From Diphasiastrum complanatum (lineage: Eukaryota; Streptophyta; Lycopodiopsida; Lycopodiales; Lycopodiaceae): DNA of 64,000 nt. Position 1 is the first letter of the stretch. Every line of letters starts with the position of its first letter. The position numbers and the translations under genes are program-made. This document shows, piece by piece, positions 20,640-34,630 of the stretch. The DNA lies in assembly GCA_029204225.1 (NCBI GenBank), contig CM055092.1, positions 75,346,383 through 75,410,382 on the forward strand, given 5' to 3'. The notes under the pieces were generated by a model. The model did not search any database. It was given only the letters and a program-made list of their open reading frames with translations, and was not told the origin of the DNA.

Positions 20640-21440
20640 GCAATTGACTCCTCCATTTTTAAGTAACATAAGAGAAAAGAACAAAACCAGAACAATGAAT
20701 GAAAAACAAATAGTTCAACAACACTTGAAAATGATCTTCTAATCTATAATTTCACCTTTGTGAATAGTTCGGTTTTCAGAAGATGCAAGAACTTGTATGT
20801 GAGGGAAAATGTCAAGTGCTTCATAAGGATAGATAAGAACACAGCTTAGTCACCAGAGATGAACCGATAGCCATAAACACCAGAGACGAACAACACCAAA
20901 GATGAACCAATAGCCGTAAACACAAGAGATGAACTGATAGCCACCCTCCCACAAAAGATAAATCATAGAAACATAGTTTGTAATCATAAAAAATTACCTT
21001 GAATTAACTGTTTGCACTCTCTTACTCATGTAATGACAAACAAAAATCTGGAAAGCAAGTCACTATTACACAAAATCTGAAAGCAAGTCTGTATTAGAAC
21101 AAATCTGGAAGCATTGTTTGTGACTGACACGTTCCTTCTCTCCAGCCATACTTGGAACGGCCTGCGCAGTCTTCTGATGTCCAGATTTTTGTCCAAAACT
21201 ATCATGTTGGAGAACCACAGTTAAGTAACTCAAGTCCGCACTGAAATGATTTCAAGCATTTTGATATTCTGAAAACCAGTTAGACTTTCCCATTTTTAAA
21301 TAGCTTAAGAGCAAACAAAAACAAAATAAAAAAAAGTAAAGGATACAATAACAGTTCAGGGGTGCTTGAAAATGGTCCTCTCAGTAAAAGTTTCAACTTT
21401 GTGAATAGATTCGTTTTTGAGAAGATGCAAGAACCTCAAT
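20640..21440. repeat. local duplications and a short minisatellite
   Basis: 20640-20810 and 21297-21435 are diverged direct copies, sharing TTTGTGAATAG and AGAAGATGCAAGAAC. Between them, 20850-20945 holds three copies of a roughly 27-bp unit around AGATGAACCGATAGCC. No coding signal. Confidence 0.55.
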
Positions 21441-22860
21441 ATAGAAGCAGTGGTTTAGACTTCTCCATTTAGACACCAACAACGTGCATAAGCGTACATA
21501 AGCAGTCACGACTTCTAAATCCAGCATTAGAACGCAGAGGTAGGCGCCTACTATGAACCTCTGTGAACATATCGTTTTTCAGAAATGTAAGAAACCAAAT
21601 CTGCAAGCAGCAATATCTGTGAAAAACTGTTTGATCTAATAATGAAGCACGGGTGAGTAACACATGATATATCACCAAAAGGCTAATGTAATCAGCCTAA
21701 GATAATGCAATCCCATAGTATAAACCACGAAAAATATCAAGGTCGAAAACTTGAACTACGTACCTTTTTTAGTGTTAGGAAAAGGTTATAAGGTCGGTAT
21801 ACTGGACAAGAACTAGTCCTATGGCAGCCACAAAGAAACAACGGAAGAAAGGAATACTCCAGCCATGGAGAAACTACAGAGGAAAGGAATACTCCTGGCA
21901 ACAGATTATTCAGAAAGTAAAAGCAAAACTAACTGGAGAAAAGAGAATTAAGTTTGGCAAAGATAAATGCTATTACAACTCAATGATGCATCAAATATCT
22001 TCAATATGCCCGATCAATGGTTGCTAGCATTCAAGATATTAATTAATTTGGCCAGATGCAACACATGATGTTTGCTGCTAGCTGGATCTACGTTCTAAAC
22101 AAGATAATAGCAAAGGAATGCATATATAAATCTCATATAGTGTTCAGAGCCCTGCGACTGAGAACAAGTCTAGGTAATGGGTAAGGAAACATTTAGAATC
22201 TAGAATATTCTGTCTTGTTTCTTCTCTTCTCTTTCTAGACATGACCTTAAATAATGTACGTGGATTGAAATACTGTTAAATTATTTCATTTTCTCACAGA
22301 AGACTCCAATCAATCAAAAAGTAAGCAATGAAAACAGATAAGTGCCTCTTTATTCCTTCTAGATAATCTGGTATAGTTCAGAGAGCCATACCATTTCAGA
22401 TGACATGGTAGGACAACAAAAAACCATAGCAAACCAAGCAATAGAGTGAGAAACACCAGAAGCCAAAAGTAGGTAAGGAAGACAGGGCGTTCTCATAGAA
22501 AATCTGCACAGGTAGGACCAACATCCAGTAGCCAACGCAAGCCACGAATGATTGTTAGACCACCACCATCACCAAACAAGAGGCAAGCGAAGGAAAGGAG
22601 GCAACATCCGCACCACAATCCAAACACCACAGTAGGATAAAGCGCTGATCAACAACAAACCACAGCAGATCAATAGCATCAAGAAAATGCGAAGGAGAAA
22701 GGCACAACCAGCGGCTGTCAACCTACCAATGAACCTGAATCTCAATCACAATGATTCAAGAAAGAAATCATATCTCTGCTCCCATGCTGCGTTGTAGAAG
22801 ACCTCCTCTACCAATGGCCCACTGAACGACGGAAAAGAGTCAACACTCCTCTCCCATCGC
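21441..22860. other. non-coding stretch upstream of the sHSP gene
   Basis: Nothing recognisable: no sustained reading frame, LTR end or inverted repeat. The short open frames at 21469-21678 and 21821-22027 have no family features. Confidence 0.5.
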
Positions 22861-22912
22861 CCCCACAACATCGCGACATTCTCTCTCCCATTCTGCGCGC
22901 CAAACTCTCCTG

Positions 22913-22925
22913 GAAAATTCTAGAG
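22913..22925 (+). promoter_or_regulatory. candidate heat-shock element
   Basis: GAAAATTCTAGAG fits nGAAnnTTCnnGAn, two perfect modules and one near-perfect, the binding pattern of heat-shock factor trimers. It lies about 270 bp upstream of a TATA box for the sHSP gene, which is rather far, so other elements probably contribute. Confidence 0.4.
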
Positions 22926-23189
22926 CATCGAGACCCTCTCACACAGCATTACGCAGGGGAAGGCCCTGCCCTTGGGCACGGAAGGCCCGAGGGGGGGCAT
23001 TCCCCCCTCCCCCCCCCCACGCCCGCCTAAAGTCCTTGAGTCACAACCGTCTGTGTCTAGAAGCATCGGGACGCTTCCTCCTCTCTCTCTCGACCCTTCC
23101 TTTTTTCATCGCTCCTCCTGTCTTTCGTCAGATCATAATTCTCCATGCTTTTTCTTTGTCTACATCGATTCTCTCACCTGAAAATTGTG

Positions 23190-23196
23190 TATATAA
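23190..23196 (+). promoter_or_regulatory. sHSP TATA box
   Basis: TATATAA about 200 bp upstream of the sHSP start codon, the only good TATA match in the region, would give a 5' leader of roughly 170 nt. Confidence 0.45.
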
Positions 23197-23391
23197 TCTA
23201 AGGCAGTGGCTGCATTTCTTAGAACATTTTCGCTATCGTTACTTTTCTCGCAACATTGTTTACAAGGTTTCAGAAGCTCATTTTTTGTGGATCAGCAGAT
23301 AATCGAAAAGTACCACTGTTTTCCTCTGCGTCCTTCAAGCTTGCGTTGTATTTGCCGTTGAGTTTTGATATCTGGGAGTGCTTGTTTAAGG

Positions 23392-24060
23392 ATGGCATTG
23401 TTCTTCGATGCTAGAGATCCTTTATTTTCTACTCTCCATCAACTGATCAACAATCCCGAGGAACATGAGAAGGGGGCAAACACTCCAGCTCGTTCTTATG
23501 CGACGGACAGGCGTGCCATGGCTAGCACTGCCGTGGACGTGAAGGAGCTGCCAAATTTTTATCTCTTTATTGCAGACATGCCGGGTTTGAAGTCTTCCGA
23601 TATCAAGGTGAGCTTCTCATGTTCACTTACTCCCGGTCTTGAGCTTTGAAGTTTTGTCTCAATGAATTTTACTTGTATGCCTCGAATCTAAATGCATAGA
23701 GAGTTCAAAAGTGTCACTATGATTATAAAAAAGCTTCGGAATTTTCTTGTTATTATCTGCTTATCAAGAACGTTCTGCTAATTACCAGTAAATGATCCTC
23801 CCTTTGATTTGTAGGTTCAAATTGAAAATGGCAATGTTCTCACCATCAGTGGCGAAAGAAAGCTGCAAGATGAGGGAGAATCGGAGGGAAAATACTTAAG
23901 ATTGGAGCGTGGTGCCGGCAAGTTTATGCGCAAGTTGACCCTCCCTGCAAATGCCAACTCTGACGCCATTGCCGCCAAGTGTCAGGATGGGGTGTTAACA
24001 GTTACTGTGCCAAAAATTCCTCCCCCGGAGCCTAAGTCTATCAATATCACAGTCTCTTAG
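23392..24060 (+). CDS. cytosolic class II small heat-shock protein (two exons, 153 aa)
   Basis: Exon 1 is 23392-23607 (72 codons) and exon 2 is 23815-24060 (81 codons plus TAG). The 207-bp intron has GTGAGC and TTTGTAG/GTT borders. The protein opens [11 protein letters not shown]; plant class II sHSPs carry [20 protein letters not shown], present here at residues 46-65. The alpha-crystallin domain follows: [24 protein letters not shown] and the closing [16 protein letters not shown]. These are ATP-independent holdase chaperones forming dodecamers in the cytosol during heat stress. Length is normal for the class (about 150-160 aa). An upstream non-ATG extension is ignored because M23392 aligns with the family start. 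Angiosperm class II genes usually lack introns, so the intron at DIK/VQI is notable. The frame is intact. Confidence 0.93.
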
Positions 24061-24344
24061 TATGATGGAGTCACATCAGAGTCCCGTACCAGCAAACTTT
24101 TATGAGCTTCTTTGTTCAGCTACCTGCTCTTCTAACTTGAATATATTCGAAATTCTCGTTTGTGACACTATAGTTGGGCTGATTATATACTTGTATGGTT
24201 AGAAAATATATCTGTTCTTGTTTTAGGATTGGCCATGTAGTGTTAGAAACGGTGTCATGTTTGTGTAAGTTCGATCCCGCTGCCTTTCCCTGCCCAGAGC
24301 GTTTGTACTTAGAAAAGTTTGATATAATAACATTACCAAGCTTC

Positions 24345-24533
24345 CCATGATTTGCCCTTTTATTTGTTTCGAGTATGTCAATATTGTCAAAATGAGAGCT
24401 ATTTTTGTAGGCACTCATGATTTGCCCTTTCATTTGTTTATAAATTAACGAAAGAGTATCTCAATATTGTCACAAGGAGAGCTATGTTTGTAGGCACTCA
24501 TGAATTGCCCTTTCATTTGTTTATAAATTAACT
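24345..24533. repeat. tandem repeat downstream of the sHSP gene
   Basis: Three partial copies of a 67-85-bp unit (starts near 24345, 24412 and 24497) share CATGATTTGCCCTTT, TCAATATTGTCA and GAGAGCTAT then TTTGTAG. It may begin inside the 3' UTR of the sHSP transcript. Confidence 0.7.
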
Positions 24534-25254
24534 ATTTTTTTTCAAAAAGGAGTGCACCATTGGCGTTCACATATTCTACATGTATCAAACTAAATCACAT
24601 TTAGTACATGCCAAAAATCATATACTACTTGTATCAAACTAAGGATATTACATTTATTACTCTATCAAAATAAAGAAGTTACAATTCCTTTAGCTTGTTT
24701 ATGTGAAGTCTCATCTCATTTGTGATGATGCCTAGAGAATGTTTGAAGGGTAGTTTCACACATGTCATGAAGTGGGGTAAGTTCCAAAGCTCCAAATCCT
24801 CTACTTTGATTGGTAGAGCCACTTCAAGAAGCATTCCCCCCATTTTCTATGTGAAACCACCCTAAACATAGCAGGGAAGTACATTGGGCCTCTTGGCTAA
24901 ACATAGGGCTCTTGGCGTATTGGAAGGTAAGTGTTGGGGCCTTGCTCTCTCCCCTCCAATTGATTCCCTTATCTAATTTGAATTAGATAATAAATGCTTT
25001 TGTCATCCGAATGAAATGCCTTTTGGCATGGAATGAAATGGAAGGACCACGGCTTTTAAATTGGGAAATAAATGTGAAGAGCATATTTTTTAAATTGATT
25101 AAGAGTGCAAAGAGATGCCCGCCCTTCATTCAACTATGGAGCATGATCAAAATGAGGCACCTCCATCTTGATAGATGATATCCTATGGAGGATACTCCAC
25201 TCCAATGTTATACATGTATCCTCAATAGCTCTCATTTTGACAATATAGACATAC
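24375..25254. mobile_element. possible inverted-repeat element (about 880 bp)
   Basis: A 30-bp block around ATATTGTCAAAATGAGAGCT at 24375-24403 is found inverted at 25226-25254. Between lies AT-rich non-coding sequence. The left copy also belongs to a tandem array, so these may be repeats rather than element termini. No target duplication was identified. Confidence 0.3.
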
Positions 25255-26260
25255 ATTATAAAATGTACACTATAAAATGTATGTAAAAATGGTTTAAACT
25301 AATATTGTGCACTATAAAAAGTCTAAAAATATTTAAAAAGTGATACCACGTCATCTCAATTTGAACCATAAAAGCATTAAAAAGCTCACCATCTTCTATG
25401 CTTGTGCAAAATTCCTTTGTAACCTTTCCACCATGTTCATACACATTTCATACTTCACTTTGATATTTAAATAGGCACTCCAAAGTCTTAAGGCTCTTTG
25501 ATTAAGGTTATTTGGCAATGTGCAATGTAAAAGTTATGTACACACGAGCATTTTTGTACATATATTTCTGAGAACGTGAATGATAACTTATGCAGTTCTT
25601 TTCAGTCTTCCATACTGTGTTGTCTCTATTCTTTGTGTGCATTTTCGTTCTTTTCCTTGTTTTCTGTGACATTTGGAAGATGTCTATAATTTGCCAGATT
25701 CGTTGCTAAACTTTTCAATCATTGCCTTCTGGGATTGATGCATGAATGAGAGTCAGTTTTGAGTATCTGAAGTCAATTTCTTGCGAAAGAATACCAACAA
25801 TACAAAGGCGTGTTTTTCACCTTTTTCTGGGTGCTATAGAGAGGCTGCTCTGGTTGAAGCGCGTGGAGGAAACATGTGATTGCCTTTGATTAGTCGATCT
25901 GTTGACTGCCAGAACTACTTTAGAAAGGACGGATTCTTGTTTGAAATAGTTGTGAAGCTGTTGGATCCTTTCTTGTCATAGAATAGCAATAATCTACAGT
26001 AGATCATGTGAAGTAACTCGTTGATAGCAATCGGAGGGGCGCGCCTCCCTATTTATTCACCTGTTGAAGGAGAGCTTCTGGATGAATGATAAGTTGAAAC
26101 GAATTGTGGCTTGGCGGCCGAAGGCAGCTGTGACAACTGCGAGGCTGAGCTGTTGGTGTTTTAATTGCATGCATGAAGTTTTTTATTTAACTTCTCTTTG
26201 TTTTTTCCCCCAAACATGAATTGGATGCATGTGAGTGTCTATAAGTTAGTCCACTCAGTA
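25255..26260. other. non-coding stretch
   Basis: No reading frame or mobile-element end recognised. Confidence 0.5.
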
Positions 26261-26706
26261 GTGCATGTTGGTGGCTTTGTGGTTACGTTGTTTTCATAGT
26301 TATTGCAAAGGGGTTTGGTGCATTTGGGGGAATGCATGGCTATTCGTAACAGTTTTATGGTTACATAGCCCGGATCTTTGAAAGACTTTGAAAAAAAAAT
26401 TTGATGTAATCAAAGCAATGGTCGATTCGGTAGGAAGATTTTTGTGAATCTATCTAAATCGACAACCAAGAATGGAGTTACCTATTCTCCTTACCTTGAC
26501 CAGGAGAATGTCAGGAGAATAATGTTATTGTCCTAATTGCTAGGTCTATGTGAGTGATCCATGGATTTAGGATAGACAACAAAGTACTGATTCTCAAGGT
26601 AATTTCCTCCAAGCAAGTACCTCGTAACTGGAAATTTGATTTCTTGGTACTGTGCTTTTTATCAGTTTAACTCTGGAGTAGAAATACTTCAAGTAAATTG
26701 AGTTAA
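26261..26706. repeat. dispersed repeat, copy 2 (partner 12961-13380)
   Basis: Direct-orientation relative of 12961-13380 with small insertions, for example around 26470-26520. Neither copy codes. Sequence on either side could not be matched with confidence. Confidence 0.8.
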
Positions 26707-27900
26707 ATTGTGCTCGTGTTTTTTTTTTTTTGGTTTCTATCGGTACTATGGATGGTTCGGTTATATTCATACTGGCTTCGGTCATTATGAACATCTCGAA
26801 CATAAGCTTGTGGCAAGGTACATGTGGAACATAAGTTCGGTTGTTGCTAATGAAGGAACCATTGGAATGAGTGAATGGTTAGACTCTTTATTCAATAGGT
26901 TTTGGTTGCTGAATACAGTCAAACCGTAATCCATGTTATGAGTTTTTTCCATTCATGTTCTTTCATTTGAGATACTAAACTGTTAGAACTTATTGAAGTA
27001 ATCCTAAAAGCTAGTTACTGAAAGGGAAAAAATTGGTATATTATTTTACATTTGCTATTTGTCTATAAGAGTTCTTTTTACCTTAGGTTGGAACCGAAAA
27101 TTTCTAAGGGAGGAAGAGATGGACAATGAGGTAGTGAATGCGTTTGTATTATGTAATTTGGATTTTTGAAAATTCCTGTGTGGAAATTACATAATGTCGG
27201 TTAGTGAGTTCATTAAGTTGAATTCATATTGGATATCTATAGGACCATAAGTTGACCCTAATTGTTACTGAAAATTGTGATATGGAAGTGAGAATGGACA
27301 CTTGGTTCACATTTGTGTTGGAAATTAAGCCCATAGTTGCCTCTTTGGAAACATAACTTAGACAACCAATTTATTTGAAGGACGTCTACAACGGACTTCC
27401 GGCTGATCTCCAGCAAAGGGTAACCAATCCCATCATAATTTCAAGTTCAGATGTTAAGTTTAATAACTTGAAGTCATTGAAGACTTGGCCATTTTCAAGG
27501 ACTTCCACAAACTTGCATCTAGAACAAGTCTGCAAATTTACATTACTTTTTGAACAGTCCACTTGGTTATACATTAAGTGTCGCACAGTTCGCATTTTTC
27601 GCACTTTCCCGAAAATTGCAACACTTACCTTCGACTTCTTCTGTTCAATTATTTTTGAAGAAGTCAACTTGTTCACAGTTCAACAGTTCAACTACTTTCA
27701 ACACCTTCGGTTTTTTCGCATTTTCTCAAAAAGTACAAGAGAGTTAAATTGTTAAAGACATCTTTGCCTTTTTGAGGGCACCTTCAACTTTTAAAGGGCA
27801 CCTTAAACTTGTTCAAGAGCACCTTTGTCGCGAACGAGCTTATCTGTCGCTTGGGATTCACGAACGTTTTCGTTTCTTTTAAATTATCTTTTGTGCGGAA
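26707..27900. other. non-coding stretch
   Basis: The 126-codon frame at 27375-27755 has no family features. The interval 27760-27850 repeats short words around GGGCACCTT and may be the distal part of the LTR that follows. Nothing else seen. Confidence 0.45.
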
Positions 27901-28586
27901 GCCTGCAGGAACCTAGACACGCGACTACAGATCACAGAACAGATTTCATTCTAGCAATCAAGATAGCGAAAGACAAGAAGATGCACGAAATAGAGCAACC
28001 AAATTATCAGTTTAATTTTTGGACGAGATGGTCAGTGTCTCGCTCGTTGGTGGCCTGACGCTCTGCTCTTTCGCTGTGTTCTGCTCGTTGGCAAACTTTC
28101 ATGCACACCTATTTCATTTCTATTGTTTTTCTTTTCTGCTCTACTCACGCACATTCTTTGTGTGTGTTTTGATCCAGAAAAAATAGTTTATATCTCCACT
28201 GTGTGGAGTTTATATCTCCACTGTGTAGAGTTTACAAGATAGCTAAACAGAGAATTACAAGAGTAGTTAGTGCTAATCAACTAATCAATTACTCTCTGTT
28301 ATTGCTAACTGTTTCGGCTGAGTGTGAAGTTTAAGGCTCCACGCCCGTTGAGCTGCCAGCTGGTAGCGTGAAAGATTTTCTTTCATTTCTTTCGTTTCAT
28401 GTCGTGTCTTTGTCTTTCTGGTCCTGGAGGCATGTTTGACTTTCGCGAATCATTAGACCTTCGAGTTTCGCTTCGCTTCGTGTCTTAGGATTTTCGAGGT
28501 CCGTTGACTTTCGCGAATTGTTCGTCGTTTGACCTTTGCTTCGTTTTGCGTCGCGACAAAGTTGCAGGAGTTCACAATTTCCAACA
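27900..28586 (-). mobile_element. copia 3' LTR (minus strand)
   Basis: On the minus strand a purine-rich tract (CGAAGAGGGAG, 28587-28597) is followed by TGTTGGAAATTGTG at 28586, the standard junction. The far border is not visible; 27900 is a guess. The LTR contains a duplicated 22-bp TATA/hairpin unit at 28186-28229 and several TTCGC-rich words at 28440-28560. Confidence 0.6.
28186..28229 (-). promoter_or_regulatory. duplicated 22-bp TATA plus hairpin unit
   Basis: GTTTATATCTCCACTGTGTG then GA is repeated in tandem with one mismatch. On the minus strand each unit offers ATATAAAC, and the sequence between reads CTCCACACAGTGGAG, a 6-bp-stem hairpin. It lies in an LTR where the promoter is expected. 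Confidence 0.5.
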
Positions 28587-28601
28587 CTCCCTCTTCGTGA
28601 G

Positions 28602-28835
28602 CAGATATGCAATCATGTCTTCAGATTTTATGTACTGGACCTGGAGCTCTCCTTTCGAGATCAAATCACGAATGTGATGGTACTTTAGAGGTATGTGTTT
28701 TGTCTTGGAATGGAAGACATGATCCTGGGATAGATAGATGGCACTCTGAGAGTCCATCATCATCATGCAGGGTCCTCCTTGTGGTATCCCAATTGCCTCC
28801 AGCATCATCTGCAACCACACTACCTCGTTTGCCAC
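28602..28835 (-). pseudogene. copia RNase H fragment
   Basis: The frame reads ANEVVWLQMMLEAIGIPQGG, DSQSAIYLSQDHVFHSKTKH and HIRDLISKGELQVQYIKSED, then LLTK, the C-terminal half of a copia RNase H domain, immediately before the polypurine tract and LTR at 28586. The fragment begins abruptly at about 28835, where an oppositely oriented integrase fragment starts. Confidence 0.88.
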
Positions 28836-28836
28836 C

Positions 28837-29757
28837 TAAATCACATTGCATCAAAACAAAGCATGTATTGGATCTTGTACATAGCGATCTTTGTGGTCCA
28901 ATGCCAACTTTGTCATTAGGAGATGCAATCTATTTTATTATTTTCATAGATGATTATTCTAGATGGTTTACAGTCATGTTCATTAAGCACAAATCTGAAG
29001 CCTTTGAATGCTTCAAGAGATTCAAGGCCATGGCTGAGACACAAATGTCTACAAAAGTGAAGGCACTCCAAACTGATGGTGGTGGCGAATACATCTCTAA
29101 TGAAGTGTCCGACTACATGGTTGAACATGGTAATAGAAGACAGTTCACCACTTCCTATTCACCTCAATAGAACGAAATTGCAGAAAGGAAGAATCGAACT
29201 CTTCTCAACTCAGCCAGATCCATGCTACATCAAGCATACCTACCTGCAAAGTTCTGGGCAGAAGCTACTGCCACAGCCTGTTATGTGCAGAACAGATCCA
29301 ACACCAAAGCCATCAACAACAAAACTCCTTATGAAGTTTGGCATGGGCACAAGCCTAGTGTCAGTCATTTAAAAATCTTTGGTTGTATATGTTTTGTTCA
29401 CATTCCTAAACAACTTAGGAAGAAGCTGGATCATAGGACAAATAAATGTATTTTCATTGGCTATCCTAATGAACATAAAGCTTATAAAGTTTATGATCCA
29501 TCCACCAATGTAGAATTTACCTCTAGGGATGTAATATTTCAAGAACATACATACTATGATTTCAAACAACCATCGATAAACGATGCTATGTCATTTCATC
29601 CTATTTTACGTAGCATGGATTCTTCCAACGTTGACGTTCCTTCTACAGAGGCTACAACTACAGCTACAGAAGCCGAGCAGCCGATAGTACCTATAAAGTC
29701 CTCAATCCAAGGATCCTATTCTAAGCATGTCAATCACAAGCAACACAAGGAAACCTG
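28837..29757 (+). pseudogene. copia integrase fragment, opposite orientation
   Basis: The frame reads KHVLDLVHSDLCGPMPTLSL, FIDDYSRWFTVMFIKHKSEA, LQTDGGGEYISNEVSDYM, AERKNRTLLNSARSMLHQAY and KIFGCICFVHIPKQLRKKLD, then KCIFIGYPNEHKAYKVYDPS. This is a copia integrase core (catalytic Asp, Asp and Glu regions) plus its C-terminal GYS-type block. A TAG replaces Gln just before NEIAERKNR at 29168-29170, and gag, protease, RT and LTRs are missing. It abuts an RNase H fragment on the other strand. Confidence 0.9.
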
Positions 29758-29835
29758 ATGGTAGACAAACCAACCCAACCAAAACTAGATCGAATGGATC
29801 TAGCCCCCAAGCTATAGATCAATCACATAGAGAGG
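29758..29835 (-). repeat. LTR fragment related to 11415-11490, inverted
   Basis: On the minus strand this reads GCTTGGGGGCTAGATCC, then GATCTAG and GGTTGGGTTGG, matching the end of the LTR at 11420-11485 with differences. It follows directly on the integrase fragment. Confidence 0.5.
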
Positions 29836-30341
29836 AATGAGGCGTCACACCAGTAGCATCCTGCCACCGGTCATGCTATCAAGCATACACTAGTGAGAGC
29901 CCAATAGATATACTTATACCCTCCAAGGCCCATGCACCAAAAGTACTTTCACTTTAGATAGCACTCATTACATAAAACACTCACACAAATGGAAGAAACA
30001 ACTCGGATTTGCCTCAAAATCAAGATCTCCAAAAAGCTCTTTCACTAGCATCAATGAAAATACTTATAGATCAAGTACATGTCGACCTCCTTTGTTGATT
30101 CAGCAGGTTTATTCGGGAATGCCAATTAATCATCAGATCCACCAATCAATGCAAAATATCCACTCATCTCTTGATCCCAAATTTGGTGGCTTGGCCTCAC
30201 CAAGATTTTCCTTGATTTGAGAGAATTCACCTAATTTCTAGGAACTTACATAACTTACTCCCATGATCAAGTACTGATATTTTACAGATAAGTACACACG
30301 TGGGAGCACCCCTTCACACATGGTAAATCATCATATGTACA
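29836..30341. other. non-coding stretch
   Basis: No frame or element end recognised; it may belong to the LTR families on either side. Confidence 0.45.
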
Positions 30342-31092
<751 letters not shown>

Positions 31093-31100
31093 ATTTTTTT

Positions 31101-31120
31101 TGGTGCCGTTGCCAAGGAGA
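31101..31120 (+). other. gypsy primer-binding site (tRNA-Asp type, diverged)
   Basis: TGGTGCCGTTGCCAAGGAGA resembles the TGGCGCCGTTGCCGGGGA primer site of plant Tat/Athila-like gypsy elements; an intact version occurs at 40762-40779 on the other strand. Confidence 0.7.
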
Positions 31121-31259
31121 CGATACTAAACAATCCTAGGAGTGGATTTTAGTTTGTATTTTTCTACTATTTTCTCTCTTTTTTGACAAGATTTTAACTT
31201 GCCCTCAGGTTTCTTTTCATTTTTTTCTCATCTTTCTAACTCACCACTGTTCCAATGAG

Positions 31260-31700
31260 CGGATCAGACCTTCAGACATATTTTGTGATCTTGACGAGTC
31301 AGAGCCTGACTCGCACTAACTCGTCGACAATGTTCTAAGTTGTCGACTTGAATTTTTGCATTTTTATTTAGCCCGATTTAACTCGCCAGCAGTACAGAAT
31401 GACCAGTAGCCTCAGAACTATCATTATGGAGATCGGCGAGTCAACTGGCTGACTTGCATTGACTTGCCTGTTCAAATTTTTTTGTTATTGTTCAATTTCT
31501 CGTCTTTTCGTGTTGACTCGCACTGACTCGCTGATTCAAATTTCTCTCTATTTTTTAATTTCCCGTCTTTTCGCGCTGACTTGCACTAACTCGGACGAAA
31601 AAAAATTAAAATTTAACTCGCACTAACTCGCGCCCTGACTTGCGCCAAAAAAAATTAACTCGCGCCGTAACTCACGCTAACTTGTAAAAAAAGTGAGACA
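31260..31700 (+). repeat. leader array of ACTCGC words
   Basis: The untranslated leader between primer site and gag contains more than a dozen copies of (T/A)ACTCGC or GACTCGC and near variants (GACTTGC, AACTCAC), at irregular spacing of 10-40 bp, often as ACTCGCACTAACTCG pairs. The same word, reversed, forms an array at 51335-51720. Confidence 0.7.
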
Positions 31701-31751
31701 CCACAGTTGTGCAACCCTTGAAGCAATTTCTCACAAATATGCATTCCAGCC

Positions 31752-33981
<2,230 letters not shown>

Positions 33982-34030
<49 letters not shown>
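33982..34030. repeat. (GT)n microsatellite
   Basis: About 49 bp of perfect GT. Confidence 0.95.
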
Positions 34031-34031
<1 letters not shown>

Positions 34032-34263
34032 CTCATGCCCCTTCTTTTTTCTTTGGACAAAATAGATATGCCCTCATAATTTTCATACACTCTAGTTCCT
34101 CAAACCACCCTCAAAAAAATAAAAAGATGAAAATCTTCTTTTTCAAACCTTTAACGCCAACTCCTGCCAAAAGTGAAGGCCGAACAGAGAAGTATGACCG
34201 CACATACATGGCTGTTTTGTGTTGTCCATGCTATTTGGTACAAACATATGATAAGCATGCTAA

Positions 34264-34370
34264 GTTTTGAGACCTGTACGAACCTACTGTGTGGTACGAA
34301 ATCGTTGTACGATATGAACATATTGTACTGTACAAATACGAATGTGTTGTACGATACGAACCTATCATAA
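34264..34370. repeat. array of GTACGA words
   Basis: Within about 105 bp, GTACGA or TACGAA occurs seven or more times (CTGTACGAACC, GGTACGAAAT, TTGTACGATA, TTGTACGATACGAACC) with GTAC palindromes between. The texture matches the subterminal arrays of the hAT-type elements at 2388 and 8150, but no inverted repeat or target duplication could be paired with it. Confidence 0.5.
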
Positions 34371-34518
34371 TGAGACTACCAATTTCAAATCCGTACATTC
34401 AGTTATATTCATACGATAAAGCTAACGCAAGGTATCAAAATTGTACTTCGTTGTTTTGGCTGACATTTGAATCAATTTTGAGTCTATTCTGACTTCATGT
34501 GATAAAGTTAGAACCATT

Positions 34519-34630
34519 TTCGACTTCATGTGGAGACGAACCCATAGCACCAAACGAGGTTCCAAACCGTCCAATATTCACTGAGAAACGTGCGCTCGAG
34601 CCAAAAACCCTAAAAGTAGTATAGAGAAGT
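34519..34630 (+). repeat. direct repeat, copy 1 (partner 34919-35032)
   Basis: About 110 bp starting GTGGAGACGAACCCA and containing CACCAAAC(G/C)AGGTTCCAAACC and AAAGTAGTA. The second copy lies 400 bp downstream in the same orientation. Confidence 0.75.

Noticed and set aside
27375-27755. 126-codon ORF as a gene
   Set aside because: Composition is random-like, no start context or family motif, and it probably overlaps the distal end of an LTR.
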